The position numbers and the translations under genes are program-made. From the NCBI GenBank assembly GCA_027024205.1, contig JALVST010000016.1:1-47330 (forward strand): a stretch of DNA of 47,330 nt, read 5' to 3'. Below, one piece after another: positions 17,903 through 26,592 of this stretch; the first letter of the stretch is position 1, and every line of letters starts with the position of its first letter. The DNA comes from Flavobacteriales bacterium. Lineage in GTDB: Bacteria > Bacteroidota > Bacteroidia > Flavobacteriales > Flavobacteriaceae. A model generated the notes under the pieces. It saw only the letters and a program-made list of their open reading frames with translations. It ran no database searches and was not told the DNA's origin.

Positions 17903-19045
17903 TTATTTCAGTATCTGTCTGGAAATGACCAATTTCTGAATTTCGGTTGTCCCTTCACCTATGGTTGTCAGTTTACTGTCACGATAAAATTTCTCAACCG
18001 GGAAATCTTTGGTATACCCGTATCCCCCGTGAATTTGTACTGCATCGGTTGAGACTTTTACACTGACTTCCGAGGCATACATTTTAGCCATGGCCCCAAG
18101 TTTGGTCAGGTTTTGTTTGGTATCTTTCAAGTAAGCGGCTTTTCTGATAAGCAATTCCGAGGCTTCAATTTCAGTTGCCATATCGGCAAGTTTAAAAGCA
18201 ATAGCTTGAAAATGACTGATAGGTCGTCCGAATTGTTCTCTCTCCTGTGAATATTTTATAGCAGCTTGATAAGCCCCTTTGGCGATACCCAAGGCATTAG
18301 CGCCGATAGAAATACGGCCGCCGTCCAATATTTTAAGGGCTTGTACAAAACCATCGCCTACTTCTCCCAAAATATTTTCTTTGGGTACGCGACAATTATC
18401 AAAAATCATTTCCGCCGTTTCGCTGGCGCGCATTCCCAATTTGTTTTCTTTTTTTCCGGCATAAAATCCCGGTGTCCCGCGTTCCACGACAAAAGCCGTT
18501 GCATTACGACGCGCTCCTTTTTCTCCCGTGCGGGCCAAAACCACAGCCACTTGCCCACTGATCCCGTGTGTGATGAAATTTTTGGCACCATTTAATATAT
18601 AATAATCGCCGTCTTCCACTGCCGTTGTACTCATACTCCCGGCATCCGAACCCGTATTGTGTTCGGTCAAACCCCAAGCACCAATCCATTCACCGGATGC
18701 CAATTTAGGAAGCCAACGCATGCGTTGCTCTTCATTACCGAACTCGTAAATATGGTTGGTACACAACGAGTTATGTGCTGCTACTGACAATCCGACAGAC
18801 GGATCTTGTTGTGATAATTCATCAATAATCGTCACATAATCTTGATAGGACAATCCCGAACCGCCGTATTTTTCGGGAATAACAATCCCCATAAAACCCA
18901 ATTCGCCGAGTTTGTGAAACAATTTGACCGGAAAAATTTGTTTTTCGTCCCATTCCATATAGTAGGGAGCGATGTGTTGTTTGTTAAAATCCCTGACTGC
19001 TTGCGCAATGTGTTTTTGTTCTTCCGTTAATTCAAAATTCATCAT
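17903..19045 (-). CDS. Acyl-CoA dehydrogenase
   Basis: This 380-aa FAD enzyme oxidises acyl-CoA to 2-enoyl-CoA. The family pattern is intact: [17 protein letters not shown] in the middle beta-domain, the C-terminal signature with [20 protein letters not shown], and the catalytic Glu in [11 protein letters not shown]. The length is that of short-chain enzymes (butyryl/isobutyryl type), but the chain length cannot be set from sequence. Two ATG codons are adjacent (19045 and 19042) and either may be used. It begins 3 bp after the stop of the upstream HHH gene, so the two are co-transcribed. Confidence 0.92.
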   Translation of the reverse strand: MMNFELTEEQKHIAQAVRDFNKQHIAPYYMEWDEKQIFPVKLFHKLGELGFMGIVIPEKYGGSGLSYQDYVTIIDELSQQDPSVGLSVAAHNSLCTNHIYEFGNEEQRMRWLPKLASGEWIGAWGLTEHNTGSDAGSMSTTAVEDGDYYILNGAKNFITHGISGQVAVVLARTGEKGARRNATAFVVERGTPGFYAGKKENKLGMRASETAEMIFDNCRVPKENILGEVGDGFVQALKILDGGRISIGANALGIAKGAYQAAIKYSQEREQFGRPISHFQAIAFKLADMATEIEASELLIRKAAYLKDTKQNLTKLGAMAKMYASEVSVKVSTDAVQIHGGYGYTKDFPVEKFYRDSKLTTIGEGTTEIQKLVISRQILK

Positions 19046-19048
19046 TAT

Positions 19049-20116
19049 TTATAGTTTTAAGTATAGGCAAATTCTCTTATGTTTTTCAACCGGATAACCC
19101 GGCACTTTTAACAAATCGTCAAAATTATGAAAAGCACCGTTTAAAGTCCTATACGAAACGATTTTTTTTGCCAATTGGTATGAAATATATGGATTTTTTG
19201 CCAATTCTTTGATATTAGCGTCATTCAAATTAATTTTTAAGCGGATTTTTGCCGGATTTTCAATGGTAAAGTGCTCCCAAATCCGTTTGATTGTTTCAGG
19301 AGACAATCCGTAAACGTCATTTAATTGTTCTTTGACGGTAAAACCACCTATGGATTGACGATATTTGACAATCCGCCGGGCTAATTTGTCACCTATCCCG
19401 TACACTTGTTTTAATTCCTCTTCCGTAGCCGTATTAATAGATTTTTTGATTATAGATTTGGTTTGAGGTTGTGATTTGATGACGAACTTGGCTTTGATTC
19501 TTGCTACTACCTCCGGTTCCAAACCATAAACTTTTTTCAATTGCGACATATCTTTAAAGCCACCAATGGCATTCCGGTATTTGACAATACGCTTGGACAA
19601 AACCGGTCCCACGCCGTAAATACTTTGCAAGTCTTCTGTGGTTGCTTTATTAATATCGTTGGTGGTCAAGTGTTTATGTTTATCGTAGGATTGTATTTTA
19701 TTAAATTTAAAGTCCGGGATTTTGATATAAGGTTCCAATTTTGAAAACAATGAATCTGACAACCCTGCAACTTGTTTAAACTCTTGTTTGGATTGAAAAT
19801 ACCGTCCCGATTGTCTAAATGCCGAAATCTTATCAATTTGTTGAGGAGATAAGCCTAAAACATAAGCTTTATAATCGGATAAATAGTTGGGATTGAAGGG
19901 ATAAAACTGCGGCTTTTGGCGTTGTAAGGCCATTTTTTTTAACGAATCGTATTGGCATTGCAAGTCTGACGGAATACTTTCGTTGTATTTGGAAGATGTA
20001 AAAATACGGTCGTAACAAGTAACGGCTATCAAACCGGAAAAAATAAGCAATAACAATATAAAAATGCCCCTGCGTTGCGAACGGTTAAACTCCGGCAAGA
20101 GGGGCAAGGTTTTCAT
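19049..20116 (-). CDS. Membrane-anchored helix-hairpin-helix (ComEA-like) protein
   Basis: This 355-aa protein has an N-terminal transmembrane helix (GIFILLLLIFSGLIAVTCY, residues about 17-35) and four helix-hairpin-helix units of about 50 residues (around 70-130, 155-210, 225-285 and 295-350). Two read INKATTEDLQSIYGVGPVLS and INTATEEELKQVYGIGDKLA. HHH units bind the DNA backbone without sequence specificity. ComEA-type proteins take up DNA in the periplasm, but these multi-HHH Bacteroidota versions have not been proven to do so. It is transcribed with the acyl-CoA dehydrogenase, 3 bp downstream. Confidence 0.85.
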   Translation of the reverse strand: MKTLPLLPEFNRSQRRGIFILLLLIFSGLIAVTCYDRIFTSSKYNESIPSDLQCQYDSLKKMALQRQKPQFYPFNPNYLSDYKAYVLGLSPQQIDKISAFRQSGRYFQSKQEFKQVAGLSDSLFSKLEPYIKIPDFKFNKIQSYDKHKHLTTNDINKATTEDLQSIYGVGPVLSKRIVKYRNAIGGFKDMSQLKKVYGLEPEVVARIKAKFVIKSQPQTKSIIKKSINTATEEELKQVYGIGDKLARRIVKYRQSIGGFTVKEQLNDVYGLSPETIKRIWEHFTIENPAKIRLKINLNDANIKELAKNPYISYQLAKKIVSYRTLNGAFHNFDDLLKVPGYPVEKHKRICLYLKL

Positions 20117-20171
20117 GGTTGGTTATTTTGGTTAATTGCGTGTCCCTACTTTCGTAGGGAGATATTTGATA

Positions 20172-20370
20172 TCCGGCCTTCGGTATAGCGACATGTATTG
20201 TGCTACTAATATAGATCACTGAGGGTTTTGCGACGTAGGAGCAAAATTGTACCGAAGTGACCGGTGCTTTCGGACGTTTGTTATTTAGAACATATTGAGA
20301 AATCTTTTTTTATTTTTGGATTTCTCGCCGTTTCGGCTACCTTCGGAAATCCGTCGAAATGACAAGCACT
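20172..20370. repeat. CCGG-bounded inverted repeat (copy 2) plus GAGATTTCTC-type repeat
   Basis: From 20172 (CCGGCCTTCGGTA) to 20264 (TACCGAAGTGACCGG on the right) an imperfect inverted repeat contains the arm CCGGTCACTTCGGTACAATT (minus strand) and AGTGATCTA. It is followed at about 20300-20370 by GGATTTCTCG ... TCGAAATGACA, a second repeat type. Together with a small hairpin before it (TCCCTACTTTCGTAGGGA, 20142-20159) the repeats fill most of the 275-bp gap. Confidence 0.65.
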
Positions 20371-20391
20371 AAGCGCCTTCCACTACGGCAC

Positions 20392-21990
20392 TCATTTCTT
20401 CTCTTTGATTGCTTTCAAGTACCGGCGTAATTCGGTTCTGACTTTGGGCGCCAAAAAGACCAAGCCGATAACATTGGGAAAGACCATGGCAAAAATCATG
20501 GCGTCAGAGAAATTTAAGACAGAACCCAATTTGACAGATGAACCGACAAATACAAAGAACAAGAATAAAAGTTTATAAATCAAATCAGCGGTCTTACTTC
20601 GACCGAAAACGAATTTCCAACCTTGCAAACCATAGTAAGACCAAGATAACATGGTAGAGAAGGCAAACAGAATCACTGCAATGGTCAAAATAATAGAGAA
20701 ATGCGGGATGACAGAATCAAAAGCCGTGGCGGTCAATTCGACACCTTTACCGTCGAGTGAGCCGTCACCATAGCTGAACAAACCGTATTTTAAGTTAGTA
20801 ATAATCAACACCAAAGCGGTCATAGTACAGATAACGACAGTATCTATAAAAGGTTCGAGCAAAGCTACAATACCTTCACTGGCGGGATATTTGGTTTTGA
20901 CAGCCGAGTGAGCGATAGCTGCCGAACCAACGCCTGCTTCGTTGGAGAATGTACCTCTACGGAAACCTTGTATCAACACACCCATAAAACCACCTAAACC
21001 GGCTGCCGGTGTAAATGCTTGGGAAATGATCTGCTTAAAAGCTTCGGGTAATAAACCGATATTCAATACCAAAATAATAATGGCCGCTCCTACATATAAA
21101 ACAGCCATAAAGGGCACGATTTTTTCTGCCACTTTACCAATCCGCTTAATACCGCCGATAATCACAATTCCCACGATAATAGCCAGAACAATTCCGAAAT
21201 ATGAACCGGCATTGGGATGAGTAATATCAAACAATTTTTTAAACTGTGCTGCCGCTTGATTGGCTTGGAACATATTACCACCGCCAAAGGAGCCACCGAC
21301 AACCATAATGGCAAAAAAAACCGCCAAAAATTTTCCAAAGGCGCCTTTGCCCATCTCAGCAAAGCCTTTTTTGAGATAGTACATAGGACCACCGAATACT
21401 GTTCCGTCATCACCGATATCACGATATTTAACGCCGAGTGTACATTCGGTAAATTTGGATGCCATACCCAACAATCCGGCTAAAATCATCCAAAAAGTCG
21501 CTCCGGGTCCGCCAATGGCAATGGCCACGGCCACTCCCGCAATATTTCCCAAACCGACTGTTGCCGACAGCGCCGCCGATAAAGCTTGAAAATGAGATAC
21601 TTCCCCGTGATGTTCGCCTTCTATTTTGATAGTTTCCGGGATATCTTCATGTTCATCAACCAGGGGATCATATGCCGGTTTGTAAGTGTCGTGATGATCT
21701 ATATCATCATATTTACCGGCAACCACTTTGACGGCGGTTTTAAACAATTTGAATTGTGGAAAACGGAAATAAACGGTAAAATAAGCCGCTCCCAAAATCA
21801 ATAAAATCAATACGAGCGGAATACCATATCCGGCAAAATATAATTTGGTAAACACCAAACCCGTCCAAAAGTCCGAAATGGGTTTGAACATCTCTTCAAT
21901 CCGTTGGTCAATACCTTTTTCGGTTGTTTCCTGTGCAAAATTCAATGCCGGAATCAACAACGCCGTCAATACTAAAATTTTTTGTTTCAT
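20392..21990 (-). CDS. Sodium:alanine/glycine symporter (AGCS family)
   Basis: This 532-aa transporter has about 11 membrane helices. The AGCS signature GGPGATFWMILAGLLGMASK is present, followed by TLGVKYRD, GFRRGTFSNEAGVGSAAIAH (substrate/Na+ region) and AFSTMLSWSYYG. It should import alanine or glycine with Na+. The start is set at the ATG at 21990 (MKQKILVLTALLIPALNFAQ). The frame is open to an ATG at 22038, but those 16 extra residues (MKTHFQLSTFNFQLKN) are simply the translated AGTTGAAAGTT repeat. An extra N-terminal hydrophobic segment ending in NFAQ looks like a cleaved signal, as in other Bacteroidota AGCS proteins. Na+ coupling fits the predicted Na+-type pyrophosphatase upstream. 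Confidence 0.92.
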   Translation of the reverse strand: MKQKILVLTALLIPALNFAQETTEKGIDQRIEEMFKPISDFWTGLVFTKLYFAGYGIPLVLILLILGAAYFTVYFRFPQFKLFKTAVKVVAGKYDDIDHHDTYKPAYDPLVDEHEDIPETIKIEGEHHGEVSHFQALSAALSATVGLGNIAGVAVAIAIGGPGATFWMILAGLLGMASKFTECTLGVKYRDIGDDGTVFGGPMYYLKKGFAEMGKGAFGKFLAVFFAIMVVGGSFGGGNMFQANQAAAQFKKLFDITHPNAGSYFGIVLAIIVGIVIIGGIKRIGKVAEKIVPFMAVLYVGAAIIILVLNIGLLPEAFKQIISQAFTPAAGLGGFMGVLIQGFRRGTFSNEAGVGSAAIAHSAVKTKYPASEGIVALLEPFIDTVVICTMTALVLIITNLKYGLFSYGDGSLDGKGVELTATAFDSVIPHFSIILTIAVILFAFSTMLSWSYYGLQGWKFVFGRSKTADLIYKLLFLFFVFVGSSVKLGSVLNFSDAMIFAMVFPNVIGLVFLAPKVRTELRRYLKAIKEKK

Positions 21991-21997
21991 ATTTTTA

Positions 21998-22031
21998 AGT
22001 TGAAAGTTAAAAGTTGAAAGTTGAAAGTGAG
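21998..22031. repeat. AGTTGAAAGTTAAAAGT-type 7-mer run
   Basis: Four to five copies of AGTTGAA/AGTTAAA lie immediately upstream of the true AGCS start. They contain no stop in the AGCS frame and so lengthen the apparent gene. Confidence 0.75.
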
Positions 22032-22215
22032 TTTTCATAAAATATTTTGATTGATAGTGATTGCGTAATATTGGTAATTTTTTACTTAGATTTTTGTTAA
22101 ATTATACGCTAAGATATAAGTTTTTAGTGAAAGCTTTTTTAAAATTATGAATAAATTATTTTTGCAGTCTTTTTGCTTTGTTTTTGTAAAAATAATTCAA
22201 TTTTTTAGTTGATTT

Positions 22216-22244
22216 TTGATAAATTTTCAATCTTTCTATATTTG
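22216..22244 (+). promoter_or_regulatory. Two-part promoter upstream of folA-recX
   Basis: TTG (22216-22218), 18 bp, TATATTTG (22237-22244). A transcript from here would have a leader of about 165 nt before folA. Confidence 0.45.
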
Positions 22245-22387
22245 TCAGATCTCCAATGTTTCTTTAAACTATTTTCAACTCTATTCCTTAATTATGATTT
22301 CTTCCAATAACCCGGACACTTCAACACATTCCGTCACCGGGACTTGACGACTTGGAAACTTGCTTTCCCGAATTACTCAATAATCAC

Positions 22388-22395
22388 TAACTTTG
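22388..22395 (+). promoter_or_regulatory. -7 promoter element (TAACTTTG) of folA
   Basis: This TAnnTTTG match lies 23 bp upstream of the folA ATG at 22419 and is the simplest promoter for folA-recX. Confidence 0.5.
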
Positions 22396-22418
22396 CAATA
22401 CAACAAAAAAAAATAATT

Positions 22419-22940
22419 ATGCACCAATTAACCGGACAAAAACAAAATGTTACTATTATTGTCGCTATGGGACAGCAAAATCAAATCGGTTTAAACGGCA
22501 CGATGCCTTGGCATTTGTCAGATGATTTAAAAAATTTTAAAAAACTGACTATTGGTCATCCGGTTATCATGGGACGCAAAACTTTTGACAGCATCGGTAA
22601 GGCCTTGCCTAACCGGTTAAATTTCGTGATTACTTCCAATCCCGGTAAAGTTCGAGCTTATAAGGTTTGTCCGGTTCAAAATTTGGAGCAAGCAATTAAG
22701 CAAGCGGCTTTAACCGGAAAAGAAATTTTTATCATAGGCGGCGCCAGTATTTATAAACAAAGTTTGGATATGGCCGATAAATTGATTATCACACACGTTG
22801 CTTATAACGGCGAAGCCGATACATATATGCCGTCGATTGATTGGAATCAATGGAAAGTTGTTGATAAACAACAATTTAAAAAAGATAACCGCAACGATTA
22901 CAATTTTGAAGTGGTCACATACCGTAAAATTTCTCAATAA
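22419..22940 (+). CDS. folA: Dihydrofolate reductase
   Basis: This 173-aa enzyme reduces dihydrofolate to tetrahydrofolate with NADPH. Motifs are IIVAMGQQNQIGLNGTMPWH at the N-terminus with catalytic Asp36 in HLSDDLKNF, VIMGRKTFDSIGKALPNR (NADPH binding) and IFIIGGASIYKQ. The ATG at 22419 (MHQLTGQ) is chosen. An in-frame earlier start at 22344 would add 25 residues without homology and would place the -7 element inside the gene. The stop TAA shares its last base with the recX ATG, so the two are translationally coupled. Confidence 0.94.
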   Translation: MHQLTGQKQNVTIIVAMGQQNQIGLNGTMPWHLSDDLKNFKKLTIGHPVIMGRKTFDSIGKALPNRLNFVITSNPGKVRAYKVCPVQNLEQAIKQAALTGKEIFIIGGASIYKQSLDMADKLIITHVAYNGEADTYMPSIDWNQWKVVDKQQFKKDNRNDYNFEVVTYRKISQ

Positions 22941-23401
22941 TGACCTATTACAGTATTGACGAAGTCAAACAAAAAATGGCACGATATTGTGCTTATCAAG
23001 AACGTTCACATTATCAGGTAGAGAAAAAATTACGGGAAATGGGCATGATTCCCGAAGCCATTGATGCCGTTATGTTGTTTTTAATAAGGGAAGGTTTTTT
23101 AAACGAGGAACGTTTTGCCCGCGCTTATGTGCGGGGTAAGTTTTACCAAAAACATTGGGGCAAACAAAAAATTATACAAGGCTTGAAGCAACACCAAATC
23201 CACGCAAATTTGATAGTAAAAGCATTAAATGAAATTGATGATGCGGATTATCAAACGACTATCAAAACTTTAATAGAAAAGAAAAGCAGGCATATGCCGG
23301 AGATATTCTATCAAAATAAACAGAAGATTGCCCGGTATTTGCTACAAAAGGGATATAAATATGAAGAATTTTCAGATATCTTGTCCGGTTTTATCAAATA
23401 A
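22940..23401 (+). CDS. recX: Regulatory protein RecX
   Basis: This 153-aa all-helical protein of three-helix repeats modulates RecA filament formation. The family pattern is clear: CAYQERSHYQVEKKLREMG, LIREGFLNEERFARAYVRGK and WGKQKIIQGLKQHQI. The length is typical of short Bacteroidota RecX. The gene overlaps the folA stop by one base, so its expression follows folA. It is far from recA as far as this window shows. Confidence 0.9.
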   Translation: MTYYSIDEVKQKMARYCAYQERSHYQVEKKLREMGMIPEAIDAVMLFLIREGFLNEERFARAYVRGKFYQKHWGKQKIIQGLKQHQIHANLIVKALNEIDDADYQTTIKTLIEKKSRHMPEIFYQNKQKIARYLLQKGYKYEEFSDILSGFIK

Positions 23402-23430
23402 AAAACAGGCGGAAATTTTTCCGCCTGTTT
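23397..23430 (-). terminator. Intrinsic terminator between recX and the barrel-protein gene
   Basis: AAACAGGCGG/CCGCCTGTTT form a 10-bp stem (23403-23412/23421-23430). The minus-strand side continues into a run of U, so it mainly terminates the 23448-23894 gene. On the plus strand it lies directly after the recX stop and has only a short T-tract. Confidence 0.85.
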
Positions 23431-23447
23431 AACAATAAACATATACC

Positions 23448-23894
23448 TTAAAAAGTGTATAAAATTCCGGCTGAAATTCCAACTGTCCTGGCCATATATT
23501 TGGCTTCACCATAAAGTTTTAAATGGTCTGAAATAGCGTAAGTTCCCCCTGCTCCGGCAGTAATTCCAATAGCACTACCGGCATAATAACGGTAGCCGGC
23601 ATAACTCGCCGAAACATATACAAGGTTTAAACCTAATAAAGGATAATAATTTAAAGAGTCCGGGTCTCCCAAACTATAATGACCGTCCCCAGATAACGAT
23701 ATGCCCGTTATACCGAAACCTATTAAATAATAATCAAAGGACGGAGAAAAGGAAATCTCATCGGTTAAGCCTATATCGGCTTTTATTTCCAAACCGGGAT
23801 TTCCGAAAAATGCCGCTCCTCCTCCAACTGAGATTTGAGCATTAACACTCGTTGCTGCCAGTAATAACAATACAATGATTAACGTCTTTTTCAT
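23448..23894 (-). CDS. Small outer-membrane beta-barrel-like protein
   Basis: This 148-aa protein has a cleavable signal peptide (MKKTLIIVLLLLAATSVNAQ) followed by alternating amphipathic strands rich in Gly, Tyr and Ser (SVGGGAAFFGNPGLEIKADI; LYGEAKYMARTVGISAGILY). It ends in a terminal Phe, the usual BAM signal. About eight strands fit, as in small OmpX/OmpA-N-like barrels. No specific function is seen. It is a single gene with its own -7 element about 55 bp upstream and a strong terminator. Confidence 0.7.
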   Translation of the reverse strand: MKKTLIIVLLLLAATSVNAQISVGGGAAFFGNPGLEIKADIGLTDEISFSPSFDYYLIGFGITGISLSGDGHYSLGDPDSLNYYPLLGLNLVYVSASYAGYRYYAGSAIGITAGAGGTYAISDHLKLYGEAKYMARTVGISAGILYTF

Positions 23895-23949
23895 TTTTGT
23901 AGGTTTTTAGGTTAATATTTATTTTTTATGATTATAATTATGTATGTCA

Positions 23950-23957
23950 AATTTAAT
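23950..23957 (-). promoter_or_regulatory. -7 promoter element (TAAATTTG) of the barrel-protein gene
   Basis: This minus-strand TAnnTTTG match lies 55 bp upstream of the ATG at 23894. The remaining 220 bp up to 24178 is AT-rich with no visible gene. Confidence 0.45.
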
Positions 23958-24177
23958 AAAAAAAATTATTTTGTAACTTATCAATTATTCAATTCCGTCT
24001 TCTTTTATAGGTATGCGTTTCGGTTATTTACCTCATGTTATATATTTTTTTGTGTTTGTTTTCTTGCAAGATCAATATTTTTCAAATTTTTATAATGAAG
24101 ATTTAAATATCTTGTTCTGAAAATTTGATTGTTTTAATGAACTAATCAAGTTGTTAATTTTGAACTTCATACCAAAT

Positions 24178-24852
24178 TTAATTTTGAATTTTATTCCAAC
24201 TTTTTTGTATGTCTTCATCAGAAATGCCGGGTTGTAATAATTTCATAGCAGCCTTAAATTCATCAAAACCATGTTTTTTGGGTTCCCGTAATATATCGAT
24301 GGCTTCCATTTGATTGAGTTGCTTGGATTTTTGTGTATCTGCCGGTGTAAGGGTTACGGCTTTACCATCATTTTTGTGCATTTGATTGTAAGCTTTTTTA
24401 ATATCCTCTTCTTTATAAGGTATTTGTCCGTTTTGTGTGACAAAATTTTTGTATTCTTCATAAGACATATTTTTATAACGGGAGACTTCGTTCATCATGG
24501 CTTGCATTCCTTTTTGTTTTTGTTTTTCGGCATCTTTAAGCATATTTTGGATAAGTTTTTTATCTTCATCAGAAATTCTATACCCGGGGTCGAGTCCTTG
24601 GTCTGCACGGAAATAGGCATCAACGATTTTAAACGCTTTTTCTCTGTCAGCTTTTGATAAATCCGGATTTTCTTTGTTGACAACCTTGTTAAATTTTGCT
24701 TTACGAACCGCTTCGGGCGCCAAGGGGTCATATTCATCAAAATAATCAATATAAGCCTTGATGATGGCTTGCAGATTATTTTGATTGATTTGTGATTGCT
24801 GTGCTTGTACTTTAGCTAGAAATATCAAGCTAAATATGATAATAGTTTTCAT
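24178..24852 (-). CDS. Uncharacterised secreted helical protein
   Basis: This 224-aa protein has a signal peptide (MKTIIIFSLIFLAKVQAQ) followed by a charged, all-helical chain. Residues about 120-150 contain RYKNMSYEEYKNFVTQNG, which resembles QNMSFEDWKKMVKEN in the lipoprotein encoded at 26593-27483, and a related ISDEDIQKSWNKIQN motif ends the protein. I do not recognise a family. Its ATG overlaps the stop of the upstream gene (ATGA), so it is the last gene of the four-gene operon 27483-24178. A role with the other operon products at the envelope is inference. Confidence 0.65.
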   Translation of the reverse strand: MKTIIIFSLIFLAKVQAQQSQINQNNLQAIIKAYIDYFDEYDPLAPEAVRKAKFNKVVNKENPDLSKADREKAFKIVDAYFRADQGLDPGYRISDEDKKLIQNMLKDAEKQKQKGMQAMMNEVSRYKNMSYEEYKNFVTQNGQIPYKEEDIKKAYNQMHKNDGKAVTLTPADTQKSKQLNQMEAIDILREPKKHGFDEFKAAMKLLQPGISDEDIQKSWNKIQN

Positions 24853-26030
24853 TTTTCGTTCTTTTGGATGTAATCCAGTTCATATTTGATGTATTCCGGT
24901 TCGTTGTCAAAGATTAGTTTTTCATATATAACTTTGGCAAATACACCCGGCATAGTATTAATCATCCAATATTGATACTGCTTATTACCGATAATTCCGT
25001 TGACTACGGTACATTCATAAGTTTTGTCATCAAGTTTCCATAGACGTTTTCGGTCAATAATGCTATATCTGTCCAGATCTTTTTGAGGAAAAAAGCGGTT
25101 ATATGCTTCGGTTAACGGTCCTTTGGTTCTGGTGATAAACGGGATACGCTCTTCATCTATTTCCCGGTATCCGTTAAATGTAATGATTTGTTTTTCGGAA
25201 TTAACAATGACATCAAAGGAAACAAAGTCTTCATAAAAAGCTTTAACCTCCGGATAATATACGTAACGCTTGTAACGCAGTTTTTTTAGCTTTGGTAAAA
25301 AAGGCCAAAGTTTATCATTTGTCCACGGTAAGCCGGTTTGACCTTCCATGGGTCCGGTTAGTGTGTCTTCATCAATTTGCAAATGTTTGATTGCCGGCAC
25401 ATCAGGCTGTTTTTCAAGTTGATATTGAATACCATTGTTCGAGACTTCCATATAGTCTTTATTAATTTGTAAAATAGAATTTTTTCGGTTTAATATATCA
25501 ACATCAGCTAAAATAACAAAAGCCTTTTCATCAGGGATAAATACCCATGAACCTTGTGTGGTTATCCCGGTATTTTCTTCAATATTGAGCATCACAAACC
25601 TTCCACCGGCTTCGAACCTTACATAGGTAGGTGATGTGCCATGTATCAGCCAAGTACCGACAAGGTTTTTGTAAACAGGGTTGTTTTGTAGTCTGTCATA
25701 AGCCCGTTTATAATGCAAGGTAACCGTTTCACTAGCCAAAACCAACTGTTTGTCTGTTTGTTTCAATATATGAAAATTTCCGTTGTATATTTTAAAGCGT
25801 TCGGATTTTAAGTCTATGATTTGATTTCTTTGAGTGAATCCGGCTATCTTGGTGCCGTAAATAGAAATATCTCCATTGGCATCAAAACGGTTGACAATAT
25901 AAGGTTGTTCGGTTTTCCGGCTTGTTTCTATCAAAGTCAAAAGCCAATTTCCGGTTATCGTCTTGGATTGTCCTTGTCCATTCACCATTATCAAAGTAAA
26001 GAACAATCCAACAAATAATTTTAATTTCAT
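24849..26030 (-). CDS. Secreted protein with tandem lipocalin-like domains
   Basis: This 393-aa protein has a signal peptide (MKLKLFVGLFFTLIMVNGQG). Two lipocalin-like units are suggested by the openings ITGNWLLTLIETS and LVGTWLIHGTSPTYVRFEAG, each followed by short beta strands (TTQGSWVFIPDEKAFVILAD). A third C-terminal region (from about residue 215) is a separate beta-rich domain. I do not recognise a named family. The start is set at 26030, because the alternative ATG at 26060 adds ten residues ahead of a good signal peptide. It lies 50 bp after the 26081 lipoprotein gene and overlaps the next gene. Confidence 0.65.
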   Translation of the reverse strand: MKLKLFVGLFFTLIMVNGQGQSKTITGNWLLTLIETSRKTEQPYIVNRFDANGDISIYGTKIAGFTQRNQIIDLKSERFKIYNGNFHILKQTDKQLVLASETVTLHYKRAYDRLQNNPVYKNLVGTWLIHGTSPTYVRFEAGGRFVMLNIEENTGITTQGSWVFIPDEKAFVILADVDILNRKNSILQINKDYMEVSNNGIQYQLEKQPDVPAIKHLQIDEDTLTGPMEGQTGLPWTNDKLWPFLPKLKKLRYKRYVYYPEVKAFYEDFVSFDVIVNSEKQIITFNGYREIDEERIPFITRTKGPLTEAYNRFFPQKDLDRYSIIDRKRLWKLDDKTYECTVVNGIIGNKQYQYWMINTMPGVFAKVIYEKLIFDNEPEYIKYELDYIQKNEK

Positions 26031-26080
26031 AACGAATAAGATTAAATATTTATTAAACACGACAACCGGAAATCTAATTA

Positions 26081-26566
26081 TTAATAATGTAAGTCAAATG
26101 TGCATGTAAATGTATGTGTTGCATTATTGTTATCCGTATAATCTCCTCCAAAAGATCCTTTGATATGCTTATTCGATTTATCGTGACTGACAACTTCAAA
26201 AGTAAAAGATGACATGGATATATTCATTTCATCAATTGTAAGTCCTCCGGAACTTCCACTAAAAATAATAGCGATTTCATCATCATCAAAAGCAGACTGT
26301 CCGGTATAAGTCCCGGGATTTATATCGGGGTCCAATAAAAAGATCATTTGTCCATAATCTTGTTTTGTCGCAATAGTTTTAATAGCTTCTTTATCTTGTG
26401 TTAAACCGGTTATAATATTTTTAAAATTTGCTTTCTCTCCGTTATCTATTTTCATGGTAAATGTGTTATCTAAAAATAAAGTATCCTCTTTTTTCTTTTT
26501 GCAAGATGTCACAAGTGTTAAGGTTAAGATTAATAGCAAACTTAATACTTTGCTTAGATTTTTCAT
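26081..26566 (-). CDS. Small lipoprotein, paralogue of the one at 27710
   Basis: This 161-aa lipoprotein has the lipobox LVTSC (Cys22) and a Lys-rich KKKKE after it. The mature domain is beta-rich. Its second half (SFTFEVVSHDKSNKHIKGSF, then YTDNNNATHTFTCTFDL) matches the protein at 27710-28183 (SLTFEVISHDMTAKHIKGTF, then FTDNQNVSLTHTATGTF). Both share an earlier KIDNG and DPDI block with (N/Q)(P/G)TY. The pair is a small Bacteroidota lipoprotein family that I cannot name. It sits in the operon 26 bp after the 26593 gene. Confidence 0.7.
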   Translation of the reverse strand: MKNLSKVLSLLLILTLTLVTSCKKKKEDTLFLDNTFTMKIDNGEKANFKNIITGLTQDKEAIKTIATKQDYGQMIFLLDPDINPGTYTGQSAFDDDEIAIIFSGSSGGLTIDEMNISMSSFTFEVVSHDKSNKHIKGSFGGDYTDNNNATHTFTCTFDLHY

Positions 26567-26592
26567 AATAATGGATTTTTGAGATTAGTAAT

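Larger units (their letters stand above)
22032..22418. other. Divergent promoter region between the AGCS gene and folA
   Basis: This is 387 bp of AT-rich DNA. On the plus strand it holds three TAnnTTTG elements: TATTTTTG (22157-22164), TATATTTG (22237-22244) and TAACTTTG (22388-22395). A 17-codon frame (22294-22347, MISSNNPDTSTHSVTGT) follows the second one. No minus-strand TAnnTTTG was found for the AGCS gene. No longer gene is present. Confidence 0.5.

Noticed and set aside
22344-22418. Upstream start for folA adding 25 residues
   Set aside because: The extension includes the TAACTTTG promoter element and has no similarity to DHFR.
23895-24177. Possible decayed gene in the gap
   Set aside because: No frame longer than about 30 codons and no recognisable peptide in either strand.
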